From positions 124,001-188,000 of the forward strand of contig JAJFKC010000039.1 in NCBI GenBank assembly GCA_021773435.1: 64,000 nt of DNA. The letters are read 5' to 3'. A model generated the notes under the pieces. That model ran no database searches, was not told where the DNA came from, and saw only the letters and a program-made list of their open reading frames with translations. Positions 17,037-26,451 of this stretch are shown one piece after another. Within the stretch, counting starts at the first letter, position 1; every line of letters begins with the position of its first letter. The position numbers and the translations under genes were made by a program. The DNA comes from Porticoccaceae bacterium (GTDB lineage: Bacteria > Pseudomonadota > Gammaproteobacteria > Pseudomonadales > Porticoccaceae).

Positions 17037-17444
17037 CTAACCACCTTCAAACATCTTTACATCAAAATATTCTCGCCAGCCGCTGATCCTACCAGCATCG
17101 TTAAATTCAAGAATACCTAGCACTGGCAAACTTTTTTGCGCTCCCTTGTGGGTCCAGCCATCGACACGTTCGGTCACCACCGAATCGCCAGCCACAACCA
17201 TTTTACTGATAGCAAAGGTCATATTCTCGCCGGTTTTAAGAAACCCGTGTACGGCTTTTTTGATCTTCTCCGAGCCACTGACAGGTTTGTAAGGAATATT
17301 GTGATACACCGCATCGTCAGCAAAGGCCGCGATAATCGCGTCTTCATCGGCACGCTCCCAGGCATCAAAGAAATCACGGGTTAATTGTTCATTGCGGCTT
17401 AATGTGTCGTCCTCACCGGATATCGCTATCGCTGTATTGCTCAT
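17037..17444 (-). CDS. limonene-1,2-epoxide hydrolase-like / SnoaL-fold protein
   Basis: This is a 135-residue NTF2-like cone-fold protein. It has the limonene-epoxide-hydrolase pattern: an early FFDAWERAD helix and AFADDAVYHNIP, then TERVDGW supplying the Arg and Asp of the catalytic triad, and WREYFDVKMF supplying the second Asp. LEH enzymes open epoxides by direct water attack. Related steroid isomerases share the fold, so the substrate is open. ATG 17444 has a strong AAGGAG about nine bases upstream. It is monocistronic with its own terminator and diverges from the SMP-30 gene. Nearby flavin monooxygenases could make epoxides or lactones, by context only. Confidence 0.82.
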   Translation of the reverse strand: MSNTAIAISGEDDTLSRNEQLTRDFFDAWERADEDAIIAAFADDAVYHNIPYKPVSGSEKIKKAVHGFLKTGENMTFAISKMVVAGDSVVTERVDGWTHKGAQKSLPVLGILEFNDAGRISGWREYFDVKMFEGG

Positions 17445-17703
17445 CTTGATCGCTCCTTATTAAATAGCAGGTTTGTATAGATTCTATAAATTAGAAATCT
17501 TAGCTTCCTTAGTATAGACGCACATAACCAATTGACGCGAATTGATCTTCGACTTCGATACCCATATTGGCTGTCTAGATGACATGTTTCACATGGCACC
17601 GTCCGCGAGGTTGCAGTAGAGTTGGGCCTCCCGCAAAAAAATAATGGTGGAATCGTGGCTGTCTACGTTCCTGCTAAACACACAATTCCCGGAGATAATA
17701 ATT

Positions 17704-18555
17704 ATGGCAAGTGATAATTTCGAAGTATTCGCCGATGGCTTTACCTTTCTTGAAGGCCCTCGCTGGCGTGACGGCCTGCTTTGGGTGTCGGACGTCAATG
17801 GTAAAAAGGTTTACACCATCGCCCCGGACGGCACGCCAACCGTTATGGCTGAAGTGCCCGATCGCCCTTCTGGAATTGGCTTTCTGGCCGATGGCACACC
17901 ACTGATAGTATCCATGCGCGACCGCTCGCTCAAACGTATTGAAAATGGCAAGCTCACTCTTCATGCCGATGTAAGCGCCCTGGTCAAAGGTGAAATCAAT
18001 GACATGGTGGTCGACAAAAAAGGCAATGCTTATGTAGGCAGTATGGGTTACAACTTATTCGCTGGGGAAAAATTCGAGCCTGGCGCACTGGTGCTGGTCA
18101 CCGCCGATGGTAAAGCACAGAAAGTCGCCGATGGCCTGCACTTCCCAAACGGGCCGGTGGTCACTCCCGATGGGAAAACCCTGATTGTTGCCGAAAGCTG
18201 GGGTAAAAGACTAACTGCCTTCAACATCGAAGATGACGGCACGCTGTCTGGACGACGGGTATTTGCCGATCTCGGCGACTATACGCCCGACGGTATCACT
18301 CTCGATAAAGAAGGCTGCGTCTGGCTCGCAGCATTTGCTAATGATTGTTTTGTGAGAGTGAGAGACGGCGGCGAAATCACCGATGTTATTGATTTGCCAG
18401 GCCGCCGGGCCGTAGCCTGCACCCTGGGCGGCGGCGATATGAAAACCCTGTATTGCATGACGTTCAACGGCGAGATGGCAGATATTGGCAAAGGCAAGAA
18501 GGCCTCGCAAGTCGAGACCATTCGCGTCGATGTGGCTGGTGTTGGTTCGCCCTGA
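17704..18555 (+). CDS. SMP-30/gluconolactonase family lactonase
   Basis: This is a six-bladed beta-propeller lactonase of the SMP-30/gluconolactonase family (PF08450), 283 residues. The metal ligands of the family are present: Glu in LEGPRW near residue 17, Asn in EINDMVVD near residue 100, Asn in LHFPNGPVVTPD near residue 149, and Asp in YTPDGITLD near residue 199. It should hydrolyse a sugar or other lactone with a divalent metal. ATG 17704 is chosen because GGAGA precedes it. A start 60 bases upstream lacks a ribosome site. It converges on a second luciferase-like gene, with a long hairpin between them. Confidence 0.9.
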   Translation: MASDNFEVFADGFTFLEGPRWRDGLLWVSDVNGKKVYTIAPDGTPTVMAEVPDRPSGIGFLADGTPLIVSMRDRSLKRIENGKLTLHADVSALVKGEINDMVVDKKGNAYVGSMGYNLFAGEKFEPGALVLVTADGKAQKVADGLHFPNGPVVTPDGKTLIVAESWGKRLTAFNIEDDGTLSGRRVFADLGDYTPDGITLDKEGCVWLAAFANDCFVRVRDGGEITDVIDLPGRRAVACTLGGGDMKTLYCMTFNGEMADIGKGKKASQVETIRVDVAGVGSP

Positions 18556-18568
18556 CTCCTGTCAAGCA

Positions 18569-18610
18569 GCACCGCTTCCTATGACGCTTAAGGATCATAG
18601 GAAGCGGTGC
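18569..18610. terminator. perfect 16 bp inverted repeat between convergent genes
   Basis: The arms 18569-18584 (GCACCGCTTCCTATGA) and 18595-18610 are exact reverse complements around a 10-base loop. It sits between the convergent SMP-30 and luciferase-like genes, 9 bases before the latter's stop. There is no clear T-run on either side, so it may be a bidirectional transcription barrier or mRNA 3'-end stabiliser rather than a classical terminator. Confidence 0.6.
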
Positions 18611-18618
18611 AGACAGAT

Positions 18619-19497
18619 TTAAACAGCTGCACCGGGCACCACAAGCTCCTCGGCAAATCGTTCGATTTCTCGATAAAGTGGGTCCGGCTCGGCATTGAGG
18701 GCAAAGACAACTACCTGATCGACCCCGGCATCGCGATAACGCTTCAACATATCGACGTCACAGCGCGCGCCATAGGGAGATACCGCAATTTGGATCTCAT
18801 CCAATTTGCGACCCTCAACAGCCAACAGCTCACTGAGTTGCTCCAGGTGTTTGGCGACGTCTTCGGGCATCAACCTGACCCCATACCAGCCCGCGCCAAA
18901 ACGTGCTACACGACGCAACGCTGGCATACTTTCACCACCAAACCAAAGCGGCGGGTGGGGTTTTTGCACAGGTTTTGGCCCCTGTACGCAGGTAGGCAAA
19001 CTGTAAAATTCACCCTCGTAGCTCGACTGCTCGTCGCACCATAGCGTTTGACAAACTTTAATATAATCCGCCGTCCGCGCGCCCCGGCGCTCAAATGGCA
19101 CACCCAGCGCTGCGAACTCTTCGGCAAGCCAGCCAAGGCCAATACCAATGTCGAGCCGCCCGCCGGAAATCACATCGACATCCGCCGCCTGCTTAGCAAA
19201 ATATACCGGGTTCCGTTGCGGCAATATGGTAATACCGGTAGCGAGGCGGATACGGCTGGTTTGGCCAGCTAAAAAGGACAGCGCCGTAAATGGCTCCAGC
19301 GGCACATTTCTGGGATCCAGGGGTACCTGACCATCGTCCGAGTAGGGATAAGGCGAATCATATTCTTCAAAAAGCAATACATGCTCGGGCATCCACATGG
19401 AATGAAACCCGGCGTCTTCAGCCATTTTCGCCGTTTTGCTCAAATGCGCTGCGGTAGCGTCAGGCCCGGCAAATAAACTCTGTAATCCGATTTTCAT
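18619..19497 (-). CDS. LLM class F420/FMN-dependent oxidoreductase
   Basis: This is a second luciferase-like protein, 292 residues, closer to the F420-dependent TIGR03619-type branch than to the one at 2290. Features include MWMPEHVLLF near residue 34, TGITILPQRNPVYFAKQAADVD near residue 88, and the ISGGRLDIGIGLGW segment near residue 110. It likely reduces or oxygenates an unknown small molecule using a deazaflavin or FMN. ATG 19497 has a strong AAGGAG eight bases upstream. It is monocistronic and lies next to an SMP-30 lactonase and a metallo-hydrolase, a set often found in ketone, terpene or steroid degradation. That pathway is a guess from context. Confidence 0.87.
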   Translation of the reverse strand: MKIGLQSLFAGPDATAAHLSKTAKMAEDAGFHSMWMPEHVLLFEEYDSPYPYSDDGQVPLDPRNVPLEPFTALSFLAGQTSRIRLATGITILPQRNPVYFAKQAADVDVISGGRLDIGIGLGWLAEEFAALGVPFERRGARTADYIKVCQTLWCDEQSSYEGEFYSLPTCVQGPKPVQKPHPPLWFGGESMPALRRVARFGAGWYGVRLMPEDVAKHLEQLSELLAVEGRKLDEIQIAVSPYGARCDVDMLKRYRDAGVDQVVVFALNAEPDPLYREIERFAEELVVPGAAV

Positions 19498-19829
19498 TTT
19501 TTTATCTCCTTAGTTCGATATTAATTGTCAAGCAAAAATCCAGTTTAAATATTTCGACATAAGCAACCGACTATAAATAGATAGCAGTAAAACTCAATTG
19601 CGTCGCCAGGTTAAATTACCTGCCAGCGGTACGGCGGCTACTTCGTCCATAGTCTGCCATTTAAACGCCTCTTGGCAAGCCACTATTTTCATCGATAGTG
19701 AGTACCCAAAGTCAACGGCAGGTTGGGAGGATATTGAACCAGCCCTTCCCTATTCCTCGATTTTTAGCCATTATGTCCGGCTTGCAAACAACCAAGGGCC
19801 GTTTATTCATCGGCACAAAAAGGGTATTA
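19498..19829. other. divergent intergenic region, no gene recognised
   Basis: These 332 bp separate the luciferase-like gene and the metallo-hydrolase gene. An open frame extends the hydrolase upstream to 19698 but looks non-coding and lacks a ribosome site. The region should hold both promoters. No repeat or RNA was recognised. Confidence 0.4.
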
Positions 19830-20870
19830 ATGGCAACAGAAGAAGTCGATGTTCGACGTTTCACCGCAAAAGAAAGCTCTGCCAGGGTCGGCCGTATCCC
19901 GACACCTTCGGGATTTCCGGGGCTTGGGGATATCAATAGCTATCTCATATTTCCAGAAGATAACGCGGATGGGCTAATTCTGATTGACACAGGCGTCCGT
20001 TCTGATGAAGCCTGGCAAGCCCTGAACGACGGCTTGAAGCAATTAGATTACCGCGTCGAAGACATCACCAAAATTATTCTTACCCACGGTCATACCGACC
20101 ATTATGGGCAAGCGCAGCGCATCCATCAGGCCTCAGGCTGCGAGCTTTGGGCTCACGAAAATCTGTGGATCACTGTAGAGCGCATGCTACCGCCGCCGGA
20201 TCGGCTGGAACGAGAACTCTATTATTACGCGCTTTGGGGTGTCGATAAGGAACTGGTCGATAAAGCCCTGGCCAGGCGCGCGGGCTTTGCCAATACCTTT
20301 GAGTCTATGGAGCCGACCCACCTGCTCAAAGATGGCGAGCAAATTGACATTCCCGGTTTCAACCTGGAGACGGTACACACACCCGGCCACTGTCCGGATG
20401 AAGTTATCTATTGGCAGGCTGAAACCCAGGTCATATTTTCTGGTGATCATTTATTGCCGCATATTACGCCGGTCTGCCTATTGCAAATCCCCTACGGTGA
20501 CGAAGTGAGGCCGCCATCGCTTATTCAATACCAGGCGTCACTAGCCAAAGTCGAGCCGTATCCGGCGCGAGTAACTTACCCGTCGCACGGAGAGCCTATT
20601 CTGGATCATCGTGATCTGATTAAATCCTATAACCTTTCCACTGACCGGCGCTTACTAAAGATCAGCCGAATCCTCGAAAAAGGCGGCTGGATGAACCCAA
20701 TGGAAATAGCCAAAGAACTGTTCCCAAAAGCCTGGCAGGAACAAATGGTACCGGTGATGTCGGAAATTCTAGGGCATTGCGATATTCTTGAAGCAGGTGG
20801 CCATGTCGCTGTAGAAGAAAAATCCAACGTGATTCAATATCAATATATTTCGACGCCACCGCCAAGTTAG
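19830..20870 (+). CDS. metallo-beta-lactamase fold hydrolase with winged-helix tail
   Basis: This is an MBL-fold metallo-hydrolase, 346 residues. The zinc motif THGHTDHYGQ is intact. HTPGHCPDE, SGDHLLPH and PSHGEP supply the further metal ligands. The C-terminal 80 residues look like the winged-helix tail of the LACTB2-like branch (ILEKGGWMNPMEIAKELFP). It probably hydrolyses a thioester or lactone. ATG 19830 has AAGGG five bases upstream, whereas longer upstream starts lack ribosome sites. It stands alone and is followed by the convergent tRNA-Ser. Confidence 0.88.
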   Translation: MATEEVDVRRFTAKESSARVGRIPTPSGFPGLGDINSYLIFPEDNADGLILIDTGVRSDEAWQALNDGLKQLDYRVEDITKIILTHGHTDHYGQAQRIHQASGCELWAHENLWITVERMLPPPDRLERELYYYALWGVDKELVDKALARRAGFANTFESMEPTHLLKDGEQIDIPGFNLETVHTPGHCPDEVIYWQAETQVIFSGDHLLPHITPVCLLQIPYGDEVRPPSLIQYQASLAKVEPYPARVTYPSHGEPILDHRDLIKSYNLSTDRRLLKISRILEKGGWMNPMEIAKELFPKAWQEQMVPVMSEILGHCDILEAGGHVAVEEKSNVIQYQYISTPPPS

Positions 20871-20967
20871 AGAAAAATATTGCGCGGATGGTTTAGATAA
20901 GCGATTAGGGATTGATACTTTCAGATTAGAGGCTGCAACCCCCCCTAACAGGCGAGGTATTCGATTT

Positions 20968-21055
20968 TGGCGGTGAGGGAGGGATTCGAACCCTCGATAC
21001 GTTGCCGTATACTCCCTTAGCAGGGGAGCGCCTTCAGCCGCTCGGCCACCTCACC
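20968..21055 (-). tRNA. serV: tRNA-Ser (anticodon GCU)
   Basis: This is an 88-base tRNA on the minus strand. The acceptor stem GGTGAGG pairs with CCTCACC, the discriminator is G, and CCA is encoded. The anticodon loop CTGCTAA gives GCU (plus-strand complement at 21019-21021), and the long variable arm is typical of serine tRNAs. The T-arm contains GGTTCGAATCC. Only the middle of the variable arm differs from the E. coli tRNA-Ser(GCU) I remember. It follows csrA, as in many gammaproteobacteria. Confidence 0.97.
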
Positions 21056-21182
21056 TGTAATCTTTCTAAATGCTATAAATTAGATGCGCTGAACCAGCTT
21101 TTTACACCAGTTTTATATAAAAGATATTAGGCGCTTATCTTCTGCATTGAATTTTGCGAGGCGGGATAATACCACAGCATCA

Positions 21183-21211
21183 ATAAAAACAAAGGGGCTA
21201 TTCAGCCCCTT
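21183..21211 (-). terminator. csrA rho-independent terminator overlapping its stop codon
   Basis: On the minus strand, AAGGGGCT pairs with AGCCCCTT around GAAT, then a T-rich tract follows. The csrA stop TAG (21200-21198) lies inside the loop and second arm, so the end of csrA and its terminator are the same bases. Confidence 0.85.
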
Positions 21212-21386
21212 CACCTTGTCGCTTTTCATTTTGAATACGTTCGTAAATTTCTTCCCTGTGTACCGAAACTTCACGGGGTGCATTGACTCCCAGGCGAACC
21301 TGATTACCTTTGACACCCAACACCGTTACAGTTACATCATCTCCAATAATCAGCGTTTCTCCCACTCTCCTCGTTAAAATTAACAT
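21198..21386 (-). CDS. csrA: carbon storage regulator CsrA/RsmA
   Basis: This is a post-transcriptional regulator that binds GGA motifs in mRNA leaders and controls carbon flux, motility and biofilm. It is 62 residues and starts [11 protein letters not shown], with the conserved [13 protein letters not shown] strand and the [14 protein letters not shown] helix that completes the RNA-binding face. ATG 21386 is preceded by a leader whose ribosome site itself holds two GGA triplets (GGAGAGGA), so CsrA could repress its own translation, as it does in relatives. It lies downstream of lysC and upstream of tRNA-Ser, the usual neighbourhood. Confidence 0.97.
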   Translation of the reverse strand: MLILTRRVGETLIIGDDVTVTVLGVKGNQVRLGVNAPREVSVHREEIYERIQNEKRQGEGAE

Positions 21387-21446
21387 CGTCCTCTCCTAGA
21401 TGTTTACAGCGCCGCAATCGCGGCCTTTCCATGTATCGTTATTATT

Positions 21447-21474
21447 ATTATCTCACTTGGCAAACGCGCACCAA
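21447..21474 (-). promoter_or_regulatory. candidate sigma-70 promoter for csrA
   Basis: On the minus strand, -35 TTGGTG (21474-21469) and -10 GATAAT (21452-21447) are 16 bp apart, about 60 bases before the csrA ATG. A perfect palindrome TATACCGGTATA lies 50 bases further upstream at 21524-21535. Visual match only. Confidence 0.45.
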
Positions 21475-21573
21475 TTGAGCAGCCGATAATATACCAAACG
21501 TTCCAGAATACAATCCGCCTCCTTATACCGGTATATTATAATTAACTAATTCTTAGATTCGACAACTGCCTTA

Positions 21574-22803
21574 CTAGATTTGACCAGACCCTTCTAATCC
21601 AAAAGACGTGTGCAACGCTCGGACGGCAAGCTCAAGATGTTTTTCCTCAATGACTACGGTAATTTTGATTTCCGAGGTGGTAATCATCTTGATATTGATA
21701 TCATTTTCAGCGAGTGTTTTAAACATTTGCGAGGCGACCCCCGCATGAGAGCGCATACCAACACCGACCAGGGCTACTTTAACGATATCGGCATCGGCCA
21801 ACACTGACGGCGCCTTCAATTCTTTAGCGATATCGGTTAACAGTGCCTGAGCCTGGGCCATATCATTGCGGTGTACGGTAAAAGTCAGCGCAGTGGTGCC
21901 ATCTTCGGCAACATTCTGAACAATGACATCGACTTCGATATTAGCCTCACCGATCGGCCCCAAAATACGGTGGGCGACACCGGGGGTATCTGGAATGCCC
22001 TGAATGGTTAATTTGGCTTCATCACGATTGAACGCAATACCTGAGACCACTGCCTTTTCCATACTTTCATCCTCATCGAGCGTAATCAGCGTACCCGGGC
22101 CTTCTTCAAAACTGGACAGCACGCGCAGGGGCACCTGATACTTGCCGGCAAATTCTACCGCTCTTATTTGTAAGACCTTTGAACCCTGGCTGGCCATTTC
22201 AAGCATTTCTTCAAACGTAATAGAATCGAGCCGACGCGCATTTTCGACCACGCGAGGGTCAGTTGTGTAGACACCATCGACATCGGTGTAGATTTGACAT
22301 TCGTCGGCGTTCAGAGCCGCTGCCAGCGCAACAGCAGTAGTATCCGAACCACCGCGGCCGAGAGTGGTGATATTGCCGTCACAGTCGGTGCCCTGAAAAC
22401 CGGCCACAACGATCACGCGGCCCAGCTTTAAATCAGCTTGCAGGCGATGCACATCAACCTCTTCAATACGCGCTTTGGTATGGCTATTGTCAGTAAGAAT
22501 TCGCACCTGTGCACCAGTATAAGAACGAGCTGGACAACCCTTCCTTTCCAGCGTCATGCTGAGTAACGCAATGGTCACTTGCTCGCCGGTCGATAAAAGC
22601 ACATCCATTTCTCTGGACGGCGGCGCGTTGCTGATATTATTGGCGAGATTTACAAGACGATTGGTTTCCCCGCTCATCGCAGAAACTACAACCACTACAT
22701 CGTCTCCGCGAGCGCGAAATCCCGCAACTTTTTCGGCAACGGCCTCGATGCGCTCGATAGAGCCCACTGAAGTGCCGCCGTATTTTTGAACCAACAAACT
22801 CAT
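21574..22803 (-). CDS. lysC: aspartate kinase
   Basis: This enzyme phosphorylates aspartate, the first step of lysine, threonine and methionine synthesis. It is 409 residues, the usual length of the monofunctional enzyme. It begins with the KYGGTSVGS kinase motif (about residues 7-15), has the TLGRGGSDTTAVALA segment near residue 165, and ends with two ACT domains (about 265-335 and 345-405) for feedback control by amino acids. The VGVGMRSHAGVASQMF segment marks the second ACT domain. The order alaS-lysC-csrA is conserved in gammaproteobacteria. Confidence 0.97.
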   Translation of the reverse strand: MSLLVQKYGGTSVGSIERIEAVAEKVAGFRARGDDVVVVVSAMSGETNRLVNLANNISNAPPSREMDVLLSTGEQVTIALLSMTLERKGCPARSYTGAQVRILTDNSHTKARIEEVDVHRLQADLKLGRVIVVAGFQGTDCDGNITTLGRGGSDTTAVALAAALNADECQIYTDVDGVYTTDPRVVENARRLDSITFEEMLEMASQGSKVLQIRAVEFAGKYQVPLRVLSSFEEGPGTLITLDEDESMEKAVVSGIAFNRDEAKLTIQGIPDTPGVAHRILGPIGEANIEVDVIVQNVAEDGTTALTFTVHRNDMAQAQALLTDIAKELKAPSVLADADIVKVALVGVGMRSHAGVASQMFKTLAENDINIKMITTSEIKITVVIEEKHLELAVRALHTSFGLEGSGQI

Positions 22804-22966
22804 CTGCAGCCAAAACCGCGCGTAAAATTAGGGGGCGCAATCTACACTAAATTGAATAAAAACTAAACAGCTGGCGGATGCCGCGAAGCGACGAAACAAG
22901 TGGGTCTACTCTTTATGTCGGCCCTGGTCTTTACGTGGATCTAGAGTGCTGAGGGTAAAATGTCCG

Positions 22967-25591
22967 TTAAGCTAGCTGCTTGGCCACCCAGGCATTCACG
23001 GAGTCAACGGCCGCTGGCAGAGCGGCGATATCTGTACCGCCACCCTGCGCCATATCCGGACGTCCGCCGCCTTTACCACCGACCTGAGTAGCGACAAACT
23101 TCATCAGATCACCGGCTTTAATTTGCCCGGTGAGGTTCTTGGTAACGCCTGCAATTAACGCGACTTTACCTCCGCCATCTAAGCCTTCACTAACAGCCCC
23201 CAGCAATACCACACCACGCTCGAGGCGTGATTTAATTTGGTCGGCCATATCACGCAAGGCTTTGCTATCAACGCCTTCAACGACTGTCGCTAATACAGAA
23301 ATATCGCCGATCATTTTCGCATTGGCGAGAATATCGCCACCGGAATTGTTGCCGAGTTTTACTTTCAGAGCTTTCAACTCACGTTGCAGTAGTCGATTTT
23401 CTTCCGTTAATTGCACGGTCTTATTCACAACATCCGAACGCTGGGTTTTCAATGCTGCTGCGACCTCAGCAATATCGTCTTCCATAGCATGGTAATAAGC
23501 CAACGCAGTGGCACCGGTCAGCGCTTCAATGCGCCGAGTGCCTGCGGCCACACCGGATTCCGAAATTATTTTCAGCAGACCAATATCACCCGTACGCTCC
23601 GCATGAATGCCACCACAAAGCTCCACAGAAAACCCATCGCCCATGGTCAACACCCTTACGGAATCACCGTATTTCTCTCCAAATAACGCCATGGCGCCTT
23701 TTTCCTGAGCTGCGGCCATGGTCATCTCTTCGGTTTGAACCGGGGAATTTAGCCGAATCTGCTGGTTGACCAGCGCCTCGACATCGGCAATTTGCTCAGC
23801 TGTCACGGCCTGGCCAAAAGAGAAGTCAAAACGTAGCCGCTGGCTATCAACCAGCGAGCCTTTTTGGACAACCTGATCACCCAATATCTTTTGCAATGAG
23901 GCCTGTAACAGGTGGGTCGCTGAATGATTTAGCGCGGTGGCGCGCCGCGCATCAACGTCGACCTCAACAGTAACCAAATCGCCCACAGTCAGCTCGCCGT
24001 CGCTTAGTCGACCGATATGAAGGTGGTTATCATTTTGCTTTTTACAATCTTCAATACTAAATCGAGCAGTAGTGCCAACAAGCAAACCTTGATCCCCAAT
24101 CTGACCACCGGCCTCGCCGTAACAGGGTGTTTTATCGAGGACGACAACACCAGCTTCACCCGCTGCTAGTTTTTCGACGGCGACGCCATCACGATACAAA
24201 CCAGTTACTGAAGCGTTATCTGTCAGGGATTGATAGCCAGTGAACTGGGTTTCTCCGTCAATATCTAATGACGCGGTGTAATCTAGATCAAAGCGACTGG
24301 CGGCCCTGGCCCGCTCTCGTTGCTCGGTCATGGCTTGTTCGTAGCCATCCAGGTCGAGACTATAATTTCGCTCGCGGGCGATATCGTTAGTTAAATCAAC
24401 GGGGAAACCGTAGGTATCGTAAAGTCGAAAAATCAAGGTGCCGGGAATAACTGCGCCGTCCAGATCGACCAGCGCTTCTTCAAGTAGCGCCAAGCCGCGA
24501 TCCAGAGTTAGTGCAAACTGATGCTCTTCATCCTGAAGTGCTTGCTCTACCATTGCCTGTTTTTCGACAAGTTCCGGATAGGCTCCGCCCATTTCTGTAA
24601 CCAATGACTGCACCAACTGATAAAAAAACGGCGTCGTGACACCCAGCTTATGGCCATGACGCAACGCTCGGCGAATAATCCGTCGCAGCACATAACCACG
24701 CCCTTCGTTAGAAGGCTGGACTCCGTCGACAATCAGAAACGCGCAGGAACGAATGTGATCGGCAATTACTCGCAATGATTGATCAGAGAGGTTATCGGTT
24801 GCGGTGATCGCGGCTACGGCGCGAATCAGATTGGCAAAAATATCAATTTCATAATTGCTATGTACACCCTGCATAACAGCAGCAATTCGTTCCAGCCCCA
24901 TGCCGGTATCGATAGAAGGCTTGGGCAGGTCGGTCAACGTGCCATCGGCGCTGCGCTCATATTGCATGAACACCAGGTTCCAGATTTCAATATAACGATC
25001 CAGATCTTCACCTTCGCTACCCGGTGGGCCACCCGGCACATCTTCACCGTGGTCAAAAAATATTTCGGAGCAAGGGCCGCAGGGGCCGGTGTCGCCCATT
25101 TGCCAGAAATTATCTTCGTCTAAACGAGACAGCCGCTCGGCGTTAACACCAATTTCATTAATCCAGATATCGGCGGCTTCATCATCAGAAATATGTACCG
25201 TGACCCACAGCCGCTCTTTGGGCAGCTCCAGCACTTCGGTTAGAAATTGCCAGGCAAAACGAATCGCCTCAGGTTTAAAGTAGTCGCCAAAACTAAAATT
25301 GCCGAGCATTTCAAAAAAGGTGTGATGGCGAGCAGTAAAGCCAACGTTCTCCAGGTCGTTATGTTTACCACCCGCGCGGACGCAGCGCTGTGATGAAGTG
25401 GCCCGTTGATAAGCACGCTGTTCGTTGCCAAGAAAAACGTCTTTGAATTGCACCATGCCAGCGTTAGTAAAAAGCAAGGTGGGATCATCGCCCGGAACCA
25501 GGCTGCTACTGGCCACAGGGGTATGTCCGTGGTTTTCAAAGAAAGCCAAAAATGCCTGACGAATATCTGCGGTGGATTTAATAACTGACAT
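22967..25591 (-). CDS. alaS: alanine-tRNA ligase
   Basis: This enzyme charges tRNA-Ala and edits mis-charged serine and glycine. It is 874 residues, full length. In order it has a class II catalytic core ([20 protein letters not shown] at the start), the [20 protein letters not shown] tRNA-binding segment near 300, an editing domain with HSATH near 560 and CGGIH near 660 as metal ligands, and a C-terminal C-Ala domain with a glycine-rich end ([15 protein letters not shown]). All core motifs look intact. It is first in the alaS-lysC-csrA group. Confidence 0.97.
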   Translation of the reverse strand: MSVIKSTADIRQAFLAFFENHGHTPVASSSLVPGDDPTLLFTNAGMVQFKDVFLGNEQRAYQRATSSQRCVRAGGKHNDLENVGFTARHHTFFEMLGNFSFGDYFKPEAIRFAWQFLTEVLELPKERLWVTVHISDDEAADIWINEIGVNAERLSRLDEDNFWQMGDTGPCGPCSEIFFDHGEDVPGGPPGSEGEDLDRYIEIWNLVFMQYERSADGTLTDLPKPSIDTGMGLERIAAVMQGVHSNYEIDIFANLIRAVAAITATDNLSDQSLRVIADHIRSCAFLIVDGVQPSNEGRGYVLRRIIRRALRHGHKLGVTTPFFYQLVQSLVTEMGGAYPELVEKQAMVEQALQDEEHQFALTLDRGLALLEEALVDLDGAVIPGTLIFRLYDTYGFPVDLTNDIARERNYSLDLDGYEQAMTEQRERARAASRFDLDYTASLDIDGETQFTGYQSLTDNASVTGLYRDGVAVEKLAAGEAGVVVLDKTPCYGEAGGQIGDQGLLVGTTARFSIEDCKKQNDNHLHIGRLSDGELTVGDLVTVEVDVDARRATALNHSATHLLQASLQKILGDQVVQKGSLVDSQRLRFDFSFGQAVTAEQIADVEALVNQQIRLNSPVQTEEMTMAAAQEKGAMALFGEKYGDSVRVLTMGDGFSVELCGGIHAERTGDIGLLKIISESGVAAGTRRIEALTGATALAYYHAMEDDIAEVAAALKTQRSDVVNKTVQLTEENRLLQRELKALKVKLGNNSGGDILANAKMIGDISVLATVVEGVDSKALRDMADQIKSRLERGVVLLGAVSEGLDGGGKVALIAGVTKNLTGQIKAGDLMKFVATQVGGKGGGRPDMAQGGGTDIAALPAAVDSVNAWVAKQLA

Positions 25592-25698
25592 AAGTTACCC
25601 GCCCTAACGGGCCACGATTTAAAAAATAACTATTTAATTAGCGTTGTATTTTGTAACAAACCTGGCCGAAGATTACGGTAGCTCATTGCTTCGACTGG

Positions 25699-26046
25699 CT
25701 AAAAACCCAATTGGGCTTCAGAGAATTCTTTGCCACCGAGTATATGCAGATGAAGATGAAAAACCGTTTGCCCGACATCTGCACCATTGTTAATAATCAG
25801 CCTAAAGGCATCACCAACGCCAGCCTCAGCGGCTATTTTGCCGGCTGCAACCATAAGGTGTCCTAGCAAAGCCTGATCTTCTTCAGCGGCATCAACCAGA
25901 CGCGGAATAGGTTTCTTGGGGATAACCAACACATGAGTCGGCGCTTTTGGCGCTATGTCTTTAATGGCAATGCAATGGTCATCTTCATAAATAATGTCAG
26001 CGGGTAGTTCGCGATTAATGATTTTGGTAAACAACGTCTCAGTCAT
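25699..26046 (-). CDS. hinT: HIT family nucleotide-binding protein (HinT-like)
   Basis: This 115-residue histidine-triad protein is a purine nucleoside phosphoramidase. It has the opening FTKIINRELPADIIYED, the THVLVIPKKPI strand, and the histidine triad in VFHLHLHILGG near residue 100. Its length and motifs match bacterial HinT. The last residues carry GGKEFSEAQLGF rather than the longer E. coli tail. It lies between alaS and the Trm112-like gene on the same strand, but with gaps of about 100 bp, so co-transcription is uncertain. Confidence 0.92.
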   Translation of the reverse strand: MTETLFTKIINRELPADIIYEDDHCIAIKDIAPKAPTHVLVIPKKPIPRLVDAAEEDQALLGHLMVAAGKIAAEAGVGDAFRLIINNGADVGQTVFHLHLHILGGKEFSEAQLGF

Positions 26047-26144
26047 GGCTGACTTCCTTTAATGCAACTTTATAGCGCTACTTTTTGATATTCTGGGTTT
26101 TGGCAGTCGGTCAAACAACAACTTGTCATGTCTCCATCACTTTA

Positions 26145-26357
26145 CTACTGGGGCGGCGATGTTCGACCGGATTTATCGAGTTTTTCGTCAACGCTCAATC
26201 GCCGCGCTTCGCTCTCAAGCATCACCGGAATACCATCGCGAATAGGATAGGCTAACCCGCTGGCACGGCACACCAGCTCCTGCTGCTCACGATCATATTC
26301 GAGCGAGGCTTTACTGACGGGGCAAACCAAAATACTGAGTAGTCTTTTATCGAGCAT
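26145..26357 (-). CDS. Trm112-like protein (UPF0434/YcaR type)
   Basis: This is a short protein of 70 residues related to YcaR/Trm112, small zinc-ribbon-like proteins that activate methyltransferases in other domains of life. The pattern [17 protein letters not shown] is followed by [21 protein letters not shown], the family core. In the usual family the first knuckle is CPxC; here it is CPVS, so one Cys is lost and metal binding is doubtful. ATG 26357 is preferred over TTG two codons earlier. In many genomes this gene accompanies lpxK and kdsB; here it does not. Confidence 0.82.
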   Translation of the reverse strand: MLDKRLLSILVCPVSKASLEYDREQQELVCRASGLAYPIRDGIPVMLESEARRLSVDEKLDKSGRTSPPQ

Positions 26358-26451
26358 TTTCAATCACGGGTCGAAATAGGTCGCCAATTCTAAGGCAAAG
26401 CCCCCTGTAACTCCACATTGAGCTCTTGTAACTCTATATCTGATACTAGTC

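Noticed and set aside
19698-19829. N-terminal extension of the MBL-fold hydrolase
   Set aside because: The 44 extra residues do not look like family sequence, and ATG 19830 has a good ribosome site.
21412-21425. GCCGC/GCGGC hairpin in the csrA leader as a riboswitch
   Set aside because: A single five-base stem is too small; no known riboswitch core is visible.
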